Source of the DNA: Bifidobacteriaceae bacterium
Lineage (GTDB): Bacteria > Actinomycetota > Actinomycetes > Actinomycetales > WQXJ01
NCBI GenBank assembly: GCA_031279575.1
Contig: JAITIG010000105.1
Span: 1-5,845 of the forward strand
Direction: 5' to 3'
DNA length: 5,845 nt
The notes under the pieces were generated by a model. The model saw nothing but the letters and a program-made list of their open reading frames with translations, was not told where the DNA came from and ran no database searches. Every line of letters begins with the position of its first letter. Within the stretch, counting starts at the first letter, position 1. Position numbers and translations under genes: made by a program. Below, piece after piece: positions 1-5,377 of the stretch.

Positions 1-20
1 CCAAGCTAGGCTTGACGACC

Positions 21-1145
21 GTGAGCAATGAGATCGAGATCGGCCGCGGCAAGCGCGGCCGCGAGGCGTATTCCCTGGATGATGTGGCGGTGGTGCCGTC
101 CCGGCGCACGCGCGACCCGGAAGAGATCTCGGTTGGCTGGCAGATCGACGCCTACCACTTTGACACGCCGATTGTGGCCGCGCCGATGGACTCGGCCATG
201 TCGCCGGCCACCGCCATCCAGTTGGGCCGCCTGGGCGGGCTGGGCGTGCTTGACCTCGAAGGCGTGTGGACCCGTTACGAGGACCCGCAGCCCCTGCTTG
301 ACGAGATCGCCACCCTGCCGCCCGATGCCGCCACCCCCCGCCTCCAGCGCATCTACGAAGAACCCGTCAAAGCCGAACTCATAGCCAAGCGCCTCGAAGA
401 GATCCGCGCGGCCGGGGTGACAGTGGCCGGGGCGCTGTCGCCGCAGCGCACCCAGGCGCTGTGGCGCACGGTGGTGGACGCGGGCGTGGACCTGTTTGTG
501 ATCAGGGGGACCACGGTCTCGGCCGAGCACGTCTCATCCGCCTGCGAACCGCTCAACCTCAAACGCTTCATCTACGAGCTCGACGTGCCGGTGATTGTGG
601 GCGGCGCCGCCACCTACACCGCCGCGCTGCACCTGATGCGCACCGGCGCGGCCGGCATTTTGGTCGGGTTTGGCGGCGGCGCGGCCCACACCACCCGCGT
701 CACCCTCGGCATCCACGCGCCGATGGCGACCGCCATCGCCGATGTCGCTGCCGCCCGGCGCGACTACCTGGACGAGTCCGGCGGCCGCTACGTCCACGTC
801 ATCGCCGATGGCGCGGTGGGGCGCAGCGGCGACGTGGTCAAAGCCATCGCTTGCGGGGCGGACGCGGTCATGCTGGGGGCCGCCTTGGCGCGGGCCGAAG
901 AGGCCCCCGGCCGCGGCTGGCATTGGGGCCCCGAGGCGCACCACGGCCGCCTGCCGCGCGGCGAGCGGGTGCGGGTCGGCACGGTTGGCACCATGGAGCA
1001 GATCCTCTACGGCCCGTCGCAGACGGCTGACGGCTCGGCCAACTTCGTCGGCGCCCTCAAACGCGCCATGGCCTCGACCGGCTACATCGACCCGAAGGAG
1101 TTCCAGCGCGTCGAGGTGGTAGTGGCCCCCTACGCGGCCGCCTGA
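21..1145 (+). CDS. guaB3: GuaB3 family IMP dehydrogenase-related protein
   Basis: This is a TIM-barrel paralogue of IMP dehydrogenase, a cytosolic purine-nucleotide enzyme family. The N-terminus (EIEIGRGKRGREAY, then DDVAVVPSRRTRD) and the C-terminus (KEFQRVEVVVAPY) match actinobacterial GuaB3 as I remember it. The core is AALHLMRTGAAG, then the active-site loop GFGGGAAHTTR at about residues 216-226, then VIADG with the presumed nucleotide-binding Asp263. The roughly 120-residue CBS (Bateman) pair of true GuaB is absent, which fits the 374-residue length. Canonical IMPDH has Cys in this loop (ICTTR); here the position is His223. I chose GTG at 21 because AGG at 8-10 lies 10 nt upstream and the product then starts like Streptomyces GuaB3. 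TTG at 12 would add three residues, and the frame is open to the window edge. True guaB often lies just upstream in relatives but is outside this window. The family is certain; the reaction is not. Confidence 0.93.
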   Translation: MSNEIEIGRGKRGREAYSLDDVAVVPSRRTRDPEEISVGWQIDAYHFDTPIVAAPMDSAMSPATAIQLGRLGGLGVLDLEGVWTRYEDPQPLLDEIATLPPDAATPRLQRIYEEPVKAELIAKRLEEIRAAGVTVAGALSPQRTQALWRTVVDAGVDLFVIRGTTVSAEHVSSACEPLNLKRFIYELDVPVIVGGAATYTAALHLMRTGAAGILVGFGGGAAHTTRVTLGIHAPMATAIADVAAARRDYLDESGGRYVHVIADGAVGRSGDVVKAIACGADAVMLGAALARAEEAPGRGWHWGPEAHHGRLPRGERVRVGTVGTMEQILYGPSQTADGSANFVGALKRAMASTGYIDPKEFQRVEVVVAPYAAA

Positions 1146-1147
1146 CC

Positions 1148-1170
1148 CCGGCGGGCGGGTTGGCGCCCCC
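1148..1170 (+). repeat. 23-bp direct repeat, copy 1
   Basis: It is identical over 23 bp to 1284-1306 and differs at the next base on both sides. The core reads GGCGGGCGGGTTGGCGCC. This copy is also part of a hairpin (1149-1175). Confidence 0.85.
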
Positions 1171-1175
1171 CGCCG
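1149..1175 (+). terminator. possible guaB3 terminator hairpin
   Basis: CGGCGGG (1149-1155) pairs with CCCGCCG (1169-1175). Past a one-base bulge, GGG (1157-1159) pairs with CCC (1166-1168) around a TTGGCG loop. It begins 3 nt after the guaB3 stop. There is no T tract, so it is at best a non-canonical terminator of the kind seen in high-GC genomes. Confidence 0.4.
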
Positions 1176-1180
1176 ACGCG

Positions 1181-1233
1181 TGGTCAAACTGCCTATAACG
1201 AGCCCAAACCCGCCGTTACAGGCAGGTTGACCA
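1181..1233. repeat. 20-bp imperfect inverted repeat (hairpin)
   Basis: The left arm at 1181-1200 (TGGTCAAACTGCCTATAACG) and the right arm at 1214-1233 (CGTTACAGGCAGGTTGACCA) are reverse complements at 18 of 20 positions, with a 13-nt loop. The mismatches are 1188/1226 and 1195/1219. In a minus-strand transcript the second would be a U-G wobble. The arms are less GC-rich than the surroundings. It may be a terminator, a palindromic repeat element or a protein-binding site; the sequence does not decide. Confidence 0.75.
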
Positions 1234-1283
1234 CCGGCTCGCCAGGCCCGCCGCCGGCCCCGACGCCCTGACCTGGGACGACG

Positions 1284-1306
1284 CCGGCGGGCGGGTTGGC
1301 GCCCCC
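1284..1306 (+). repeat. 23-bp direct repeat, copy 2
   Basis: This is the second exact copy, 136 bp downstream of the first. The pair brackets the inverted repeat at 1181-1233. Unlike copy 1, it is followed by GGGCGGGG rather than GCCG, so it cannot form the same hairpin. Confidence 0.85.
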
Positions 1307-1425
1307 GGGCGGGGCGTTAACAAACCCGGATGTGGGCGGGATGGCGACGTACGCTAGAGGACCGAGACACCGCCGCGGTCCGGATGGGCCGCCGCCGCGC
1401 CCGGATGCGGCGCGGGCCGCCCGGC

Positions 1426-1461
1426 CCGCCCAGCGCCCGCGCGGCGACGGGCGCTGGGCGG
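1426..1461. other. perfect 14-bp hairpin upstream of the ybaK-like gene
   Basis: Bases 1426-1439 (CCGCCCAGCGCCCG, read from 1426) pair perfectly with 1448-1461 around an 8-nt loop (CGCGGCGA). It ends 57 nt before the ATG at 1519. It could be an mRNA leader structure or a further terminator. It has no T tract after it. Confidence 0.7.
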
Positions 1462-1518
1462 CGCGGCGGCGGCATCGTCCAACCGCCGCGCGGGGGCGGC
1501 CCAACAGAAAGGCGCGCC

Positions 1519-2076
1519 ATGGCCCTGCCGCAGATCGGCGCATTTGAGATTGTTCCCGCCGCCGGGCGGCTCGACCTGGTGCCGCAGCCGGTGGCCGGCG
1601 CCTTGCGGGCCTGGGCCCAAGCCGACCCGAGGGCGGCCACAGACGTCGGCATCACGGCCATCGACCCGGCCGATTCCGACACCCAGGCGCTGGTGGCCAA
1701 ATACCAACTGGGCTGGGACTCGTCAGCCAACTGCGTGCTGGTGGCCGGAAGGCGCCAGGGCCAGCAGCGCGTCGCCGCCGTGCTGGTCCGGGCGGACACC
1801 AAAGCGGACGTCAACGGCCTGGTCCGGCGCCTGCTGGACGTGCGCAAAGCCTCATTCTTGCCAACCGCCGAGGCGGTTGCCGCCTCCGGCATGGAGTACG
1901 GCGGCATCACACCGGTCGGGGTGCCGGCGGACTGGCGCATTTTGATCGACCGCGGTGTGCTGACGCGCGGCGACGTGCTGATCGGGGCTGGCAGCCGGGC
2001 GGCCAAGCTGGCCCTGCCCGGCGAGTTGTTCGCCACCCTGCCCAGGGCCGAGGTCATCGACGGCCTGGGCCGTTAG
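1519..2076 (+). CDS. YbaK/EbsC family aminoacyl-tRNA deacylase-like protein
   Basis: This 185-residue protein covers a single YbaK/EbsC domain, a fold whose known members hydrolyse mischarged aminoacyl-tRNAs in trans (YbaK on Cys-tRNA-Pro, ProXp on Ala-tRNA-Pro). Visible signatures are DTQALVAKYQ, SANCVLVAGR around residue 71, a central RKASFLP, the family GMEYGGITPVGVP at 124-136, and GAGSRAAKL at 156-164, which matches the family's GaGrrglKL strand. In YbaK the conserved substrate-contacting Lys lies in an AKTLV-like strand; here the aligned residue is Asn71. I recall SANCVVVA in Streptomyces and related homologues, so this looks like a subtype rather than decay. ATG 1519 has GAAAGG at 1507-1512, a good 6-nt spacing. 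The frame is open upstream to an ATG at 1330, but that extension is low-complexity Arg/Gly/Pro. The substrate cannot be named. Confidence 0.9.
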   Translation: MALPQIGAFEIVPAAGRLDLVPQPVAGALRAWAQADPRAATDVGITAIDPADSDTQALVAKYQLGWDSSANCVLVAGRRQGQQRVAAVLVRADTKADVNGLVRRLLDVRKASFLPTAEAVAASGMEYGGITPVGVPADWRILIDRGVLTRGDVLIGAGSRAAKLALPGELFATLPRAEVIDGLGR

Positions 2077-2086
2077 GCGGCTCGCC

Positions 2087-2105
2087 CCCGCCCGCGGGCG
2101 GCGGG
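2087..2105. other. small GC hairpin after the ybaK-like gene
   Basis: CCCGCC (2087-2092) pairs with GGCGGG (2100-2105) over a 7-nt loop, 10 nt after the ybaK-like stop. It overlaps a 12-bp perfect palindrome at 2089-2100. It may help end transcription of the plus-strand gene, although no T tract follows. Confidence 0.35.
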
Positions 2106-2115
2106 TGGAAAAGCC

Positions 2116-2156
2116 AGGCCCCCGTCCGCGCCGCCGGGGCGGGGGGACGGGGGCCT
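2116..2156 (-). terminator. intrinsic terminator of groES
   Basis: AGGCCCCCGTCC (2116-2127) and GGACGGGGGCCT (2145-2156) form a perfect 12-bp stem with a 17-nt loop. Read on the minus strand, it starts 14 nt after the groES stop and is followed by GGCTTTTCC, a short T tract. On the plus strand no T tract follows, so a role in ending the convergent ybaK-like transcript is only possible. Confidence 0.82.
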
Positions 2157-2170
2157 CAACTCTCCTGCGG

Positions 2171-2464
2171 TCAGACGACCTTCGCCAGAATGTCGCGCGC
2201 CGACAGGATCAGGTACTCGACTTCGTCGAAGGTGACTTCGGTGCCGCCGTACTTCGAGTAGATGACCTTGTCGCCCACAGCGACGTCGAGCGGCACACGC
2301 TTGCCGTTGTCGTCGATGCGGCCGGGGCCAACTGCCACGACCTCGCCCTCCTGGGGCTTTTCTTTTGCCGTATCCGGCAGGTAGAGACCGGAAGCAGTCT
2401 GAGCGGCCCGCTCAATGGGCGTCACGACGATCCGGTCTTCGAGCGGTTGGATGGAGACCGACAC
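2171..2464 (-). CDS. groES: co-chaperonin GroES (Hsp10)
   Basis: This is the 97-residue co-chaperonin, the usual full length, that forms the heptameric lid of GroEL during ATP-driven protein folding in the cytosol. Recognisable blocks are [10 protein letters not shown] at the N-terminus, the mobile loop [18 protein letters not shown] at about 23-40, VVAVGPGR, the roof-loop region, [11 protein letters not shown], and [11 protein letters not shown] at the C-terminus. The GroEL-contacting hydrophobic tripeptide of the mobile loop is Leu27-Tyr28-Leu29. The start is GTG (2464-2462), with a strong GGGAGG (2471-2476) 6 nt upstream. Transcription would start near 2591 from a CIRCE-overlapped promoter, giving a leader of roughly 125 nt and HrcA-dependent heat-shock control. 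No groEL follows: the gene ends at its own terminator and then meets the convergent ybaK-like gene. Confidence 0.98.
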   Translation of the reverse strand: MSVSIQPLEDRIVVTPIERAAQTASGLYLPDTAKEKPQEGEVVAVGPGRIDDNGKRVPLDVAVGDKVIYSKYGGTEVTFDEVEYLILSARDILAKVV

Positions 2465-2573
2465 TGCGGACCTCCCTTTCGCGATCTAGAAGTTGCACAT
2501 GGTTGACCGCTCCCCCCTTGGGGCCGATGCCGTGCCGTCGCGGTGCCACGCCCGGCGCCAGTGGAAGAGCCGC

Positions 2574-2589
2574 CCCACTTCGCAGTGGG
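2574..2589 (-). promoter_or_regulatory. GNRA-capped hairpin at the 5' end of the groES leader
   Basis: On the minus-strand RNA, CCCACU and AGUGGG pair perfectly around a GCGA tetraloop of the stable GNRA class. The hairpin lies directly after the predicted transcript start (about 2591), so it would cap the 5' end of the groES mRNA. A stabilising role is an inference. Confidence 0.5.
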
Positions 2590-2590
2590 A

Positions 2591-2639
2591 CGGATTCACT
2601 GTATGTCGATAGTTAGCACTCGGTCAAGCCGAGTGCTAA
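2591..2639 (-). promoter_or_regulatory. predicted groES promoter overlapping CIRCE
   Basis: On the minus strand, TTGACC (2627-2622) serves as the -35 and TACAGT (2603-2598) as the -10, with an 18-nt spacer. The -10 fits TAnnnT. The -35 lies inside the CIRCE spacer and the downstream CIRCE arm fills part of the promoter spacer, so bound HrcA would exclude RNA polymerase. The expected transcript start is near 2591. Inferred from sequence only. Confidence 0.65.
2613..2639. promoter_or_regulatory. CIRCE operator (HrcA binding site)
   Basis: TTAGCACTC (2613-2621), a 9-nt spacer, and GAGTGCTAA (2631-2639) form a perfect inverted repeat identical to the CIRCE consensus. HrcA, a heat-labile repressor whose folding depends on GroE, binds this site ahead of groES/groEL and dnaK operons. 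The site lies 149 bp upstream of the groES start codon. It also lies between groES and the divergent methyltransferase gene, about 250 bp from the latter's start. Confidence 0.96.
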
Positions 2640-2888
2640 GAATGTCGCCCCCCGATCGCCAACCCCAGTGCGCAATCCCGCCCGCTTCGACGACGCCCGC
2701 GCCCGCCCGTACCTGGAATACCCCAGCGAATACCCCGCCGGTGCGCGCGAGCGCCCCGGTGCCTGAGCTGCTCGGCATCGCCGGGCGGAACAGGCTATGA
2801 CCGGTCTGGTTGAGCGGATATTCTCCTCTTCGACCTGCCGCAGACCCGCTAGCGGTTCGCTCGCCTGGCGGCGGGTAGGGTGGGGCGG
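2640..2888. other. region between CIRCE and the methyltransferase gene
   Basis: These 249 bases hold no gene I can support. ATGACC (2797-2802) and TATTCT (2819-2824), 16 nt apart, are a weak candidate promoter for the plus-strand operon. A 6-bp stem pairs 2844-2849 (ACCCGC) with 2871-2876 (GCGGGT), just before the presumed ribosome binding site AGGG at 2877-2880. Confidence 0.35.
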
Positions 2889-4235
2889 GTGGATTTGGAC
2901 GATGTCGAACTGCTGGCATCGGACCAGGGGCGCCACCTGGTGGGGCAACTCGCAACGCAAATGCCGCGCTACGACGCGGGGCTGGCGCTGCGGCTGATCG
3001 AGGGCCTGCGCGCCCGGGGGGTGGAGGCCAAATTGGCCGCCGCCGCGCTGACCCAAGTGCGCCTGCGGGAACGCGCCCGGGCCAAGTTCGGGCAGTTCGC
3101 GGACCAGATGCTGTTCACCGACCAGGGCCTCCAGCAGGCCACCCGCCTGGATGTGGCGGCCCACCACGCCCAGCGCTTCCTGGCCGCGGGCGCCCGGCAG
3201 GTGGCCGATCTGACCGGCGGGATCGGCGGGGACGCGCTGGCGATGGCGGCCCTGGGCCTGCGGGTCACGGTCTTCGAGCGCGATCCGGTCACCGCCGCCA
3301 TCGCCCGGGCCAACCTGGCGGCCTTCCCGGAGGCCCAAGTGATCCAAGCTGATTCCCTAGAAGCTGACCTGGCCAGCCAGGACGCATTGTGGGCCGACCC
3401 GTCTAGGCGCAGGCAGGGCGGGCGGCGGGTGTTTGACCCGGAGGCCTGGGAGCCGCCCCTGGGCGCATTGGCCGCGCTGGCCCGGGGCCGCCCGGCCGGA
3501 ATCAAGGTCGCGCCCGGCATCGCGCACCGCGCCATCCCCGAAGGCGCCGAGGCCCAATGGACCTCCCAGGACGGCGAGGTCGTGGAGGCCGCGCTGTGGT
3601 TCGGCCCGCTGCGCAGCGCGCCCACACCCAGCGGTCCGCCCCAGGGCGCGCCAACACCGCCGCCGGGCGCGGCGCCCCCGGGCGGGCCCACAGGCAGCGC
3701 GGCAACATCCAGCGGTCCGCCGCCGGGCGCGGCGCCCGGCAACGCGCCCCCGGCCTGCGCGCCAGCCCGCAGCGCCCTGGTCATCCGGCAAGGCCGCGCC
3801 CACCATTTGCTGCGCGATGCCGCCCCCCGCCTCCCAGCCGGCCGCATCGGCCAGCACATCTACGAGCCAGACGGCGCGGTGATCAGGGCCTCCCTGCTGC
3901 AGCAGGCCGCCGCGCCGCTGGCCGAGCCGCGCCTAGTCCACCCCCGCATCGCCTACATCACCTCCGATACGCGCCTGGGCCAAAACCCCTTCCTGACCGG
4001 CTACAGCGTCGAGGAAACCTTCCCCTTCTCGCTGGCCCGCCTGCGGGCCTGGGCGCGGGCGAACGGCATCGGACAGCTGGTTGTAAAAAAGCGGGGCACC
4101 GCGGTCGACCCGGCTGACCTGCTGAAACGGCTCGACCTGAAGGGCGAGGCGGCCGCCTGGGTGATCCTGACCCGGCTCGGTGCGGCACAATCGGTGCTGG
4201 TGGTGAAACCGCACCTGGCCCCAGGGAGGCAGTGA
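2889..4235 (+). CDS. class I SAM-dependent methyltransferase with THUMP-like C-terminal domain
   Basis: This is a 448-residue actinobacterial methyltransferase; its substrate is probably RNA but unproven. A helical N-terminal part (about 1-100: LAAAALTQVRLRERARAKFG, then LFTDQGLQQATR) precedes the Rossmann fold. That fold shows the SAM-binding loop DLTGGIGGD (107-115), the acidic strand end VFERDP, motif-IV-like DPSRRR (170-175), and IKVAPGI around Lys206. After EAALWFGPL comes a Pro/Gly/Ala-rich insert of about 52 residues (242-294). Then come HIYEPDGAVIRA and the THUMP-like end IAYITSD, FSLARLRAWAR, VVKKRGTAVDP and VILTRLG. GTG 2889 is preferred because AGGG at 2877-2880 lies 8 nt upstream and VDLDDVELL aligns with the usual family start; GTG 2880 would add three residues. 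It is divergent from groES, and its stop overlaps the next start. Homologues neighbour groES in other actinobacteria, as I recall. Confidence 0.88.
   Translation: MDLDDVELLASDQGRHLVGQLATQMPRYDAGLALRLIEGLRARGVEAKLAAAALTQVRLRERARAKFGQFADQMLFTDQGLQQATRLDVAAHHAQRFLAAGARQVADLTGGIGGDALAMAALGLRVTVFERDPVTAAIARANLAAFPEAQVIQADSLEADLASQDALWADPSRRRQGGRRVFDPEAWEPPLGALAALARGRPAGIKVAPGIAHRAIPEGAEAQWTSQDGEVVEAALWFGPLRSAPTPSGPPQGAPTPPPGAAPPGGPTGSAATSSGPPPGAAPGNAPPACAPARSALVIRQGRAHHLLRDAAPRLPAGRIGQHIYEPDGAVIRASLLQQAAAPLAEPRLVHPRIAYITSDTRLGQNPFLTGYSVEETFPFSLARLRAWARANGIGQLVVKKRGTAVDPADLLKRLDLKGEAAAWVILTRLGAAQSVLVVKPHLAPGRQ
3612..3770 (+). repeat. in-frame low-complexity insert with internal repeats in the methyltransferase gene
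   Basis: A 21-bp block occurs exactly at 3657-3677 and 3717-3737, 60 bp apart, and encodes PPPGAAP twice. A 13-bp block occurs at 3628-3640 and 3709-3721, 81 bp apart, and encodes SGPP twice. Both offsets are multiples of three, so the reading frame is kept. The encoded segment is Pro/Gly/Ala/Ser/Thr-rich and should be disordered. It separates the Rossmann core from the C-terminal domain. Confidence 0.8.
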
Positions 4236-5377
4236 TGGAGATCCCGTTCGCGCGCTCGCCGCGCTCCAGCGTGGGCATCGAGTGGGAAATCCAGCTAGTC
4301 GACCGCGACAGCGGCGACCTCAGGCAAGCGGCCCAGGCGGTGTTGGAGGCGATGCGGCTGCCGGACGGCTCGCCGCAGCCCGGAATTGTGCAAGAGTTCC
4401 TGGCCAACACGGTTGAGATCGTGTCCGACCCGTTCGCCTCGGTGCCCGGCGCGGTGCGCCAGATCGAAGCCAGGTTGGACACGCTGCGACGCGCCGCCGA
4501 CCCGCTGCGGATCGATCTGATGGCGGCCGGCGGGCACCCTTTTGCGCGCTGGGAGCAGCAGCGGGTGACCGACAAGGAGCGCTACAACCGGTTGGTCGAC
4601 CGCACCCAGTGGTGGGGCCGGCAAATGGTGATTTACGGCGTCCACACCCATGTGGGGGTGGAAGACCGGCGCAAAGTGCTGCCCATCTTGCGTGGGCTGT
4701 TGTGCTATTTGCCGCATTTGCAGGCTTTGTCGGCGTCTTCGCCGTATTGGGTGGGCGAGCCGACCGGCTACGCCTCGAACCGGGCGCTGCTGTTCCAGCA
4801 ATTGCCGACGGCCGGGCTGCCGGTCCAGTTCACCCGCTGGGCGGAGTTGGAGGGGTATGTCCGCGACATGGCCCACACCGGCGTGATCGATGTCTTCTCC
4901 GAGATCAGGTGGGATATCCGGCCGGCCCCGAAGTTCGGCACCGTGGAGGTGCGGGTGTGCGACTCGCTGCCAACTTTGGGCGAGGTGGCGGCCGTCTCAG
5001 CCCTGGTCCAATGCCTGGTGGAGGAGTTTTCCACGACTCTGGACGGGGGCGGCGAGCCGCCCGCCATGCCGACCTGGTTTGTCCAGGAGAACAAGTGGCG
5101 CTCAGCCCGCTACGGCATGGAGGCGATTCTGATTCTCAACGCCGCGGGCGATGAGCAGTTGGTGGCCGAGCATTTGGCCGAGGTGCTGGCGCGGCTCGAG
5201 CCGGTGGCGGCGCGGCTCGGCTGCCTGGATGAGTTGGCCCGCATCTTCGCCATGATCCGGGCGGGCGCCTCCTACCAGCGGCAGTTGGCGGTGGCCCAGG
5301 GCGCCGGCGGCGACCTGCGGGCGGTGGTGGCCTCCCTGGTCGGCGAGTTGGCCGCCAACCAACCCGGCCGCGCCTGA
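4235..5377 (+). CDS. ybdK: carboxylate-amine ligase / glutamate-cysteine ligase family 2 (YbdK-type)
   Basis: This 380-residue protein belongs to the ATP-dependent GCS2 ligase family; E. coli YbdK has weak glutamate-cysteine ligase activity. It resembles Mycobacterium Rv0433 from end to end. Blocks are SVGIEWEIQLVD (Glu16 and Glu18, presumed metal/ATP ligands), EFLANTVEIVSDP, AAGGHPFARW, the signature RTQWWGRQMVIYGVHTHVG, LSASSPYWVGEPTGYASNRA, FQQLPTAGLP, EIRWDIRP (226-229 WDIR), GTVEVRVCD (Glu238), VQENKWRSARYG and GASYQRQ near the C-terminus. The ATG at 4235 has GGGAGG at 4224-4229, 5 nt upstream. GTG 4232 is only 2 nt from that site, so it is less likely. TGATG shares one base with the methyltransferase stop, implying coupled translation. 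The true substrate is unknown; mycothiol-making actinobacteria do not normally rely on glutathione. The C-terminus ends where homologues end, then TGA-C leads straight into a minisatellite. Confidence 0.93.
   Translation: MEIPFARSPRSSVGIEWEIQLVDRDSGDLRQAAQAVLEAMRLPDGSPQPGIVQEFLANTVEIVSDPFASVPGAVRQIEARLDTLRRAADPLRIDLMAAGGHPFARWEQQRVTDKERYNRLVDRTQWWGRQMVIYGVHTHVGVEDRRKVLPILRGLLCYLPHLQALSASSPYWVGEPTGYASNRALLFQQLPTAGLPVQFTRWAELEGYVRDMAHTGVIDVFSEIRWDIRPAPKFGTVEVRVCDSLPTLGEVAAVSALVQCLVEEFSTTLDGGGEPPAMPTWFVQENKWRSARYGMEAILILNAAGDEQLVAEHLAEVLARLEPVAARLGCLDELARIFAMIRAGASYQRQLAVAQGAGGDLRAVVASLVGELAANQPGRA

Larger units (their letters stand above)
1146..1518. other. GC-rich intergenic region between guaB3 and the ybaK-like gene
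   Basis: These 373 bases contain no convincing gene. They hold a possible guaB3 terminator hairpin, a direct-repeat pair, a long imperfect inverted repeat, a second perfect hairpin, and three scattered copies of CCGGATG (1326-1332, 1380-1386, 1401-1407). I could not identify a confident promoter for the downstream gene; TACGCT near the ACGTACGCTAG stretch around 1350 resembles a -10 box but has no good -35. The stretch from about 1360 to 1500 is nearly pure G+C. Confidence 0.7.

Noticed and set aside
12..20. TTG at 12 as the guaB3 start
   Set aside because: The only purine-rich sequence (AGG 8-10) is one base away, too close for use. GTG 21 has a workable 10-nt spacing and fits homologues. 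A start before the window cannot be strictly excluded.
534..1187. Minus-strand open frames opposite guaB3
   Set aside because: They are Arg/Gly/Ala-rich shadow translations with no domain resemblance, and guaB3 is clearly the coding strand.
1181..1233. Inverted repeat as a tRNA or attachment site
   Set aside because: There is no cloverleaf, anticodon arm or CCA-end pattern, and no integrase or second att-like copy in the window.
1330..1518. 63-residue N-terminal extension of the YbaK-like protein from ATG 1330
   Set aside because: It is Arg/Gly/Pro low-complexity, spans the 14-bp hairpin, and is unlike any family member I recall. ATG 1519 has a good ribosome binding site and starts where the domain starts.
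2105..2506. Plus-strand open frame antisense to groES
   Set aside because: It begins in the groES terminator and runs opposite a gene conserved at every block, so it is a shadow frame of GC-rich DNA.
2880..2888. GTG 2880 as the methyltransferase start
   Set aside because: The nearest purine-rich stretch, GGCGGG, is only 4 nt away, and homologues start at the residue encoded by GTG 2889.
3357..3859. Minus- and plus-strand alternative frames over the methyltransferase insert
   Set aside because: They are low-complexity shadows of the GC-rich repeat; the methyltransferase frame continues through with recognisable family sequence on both sides.
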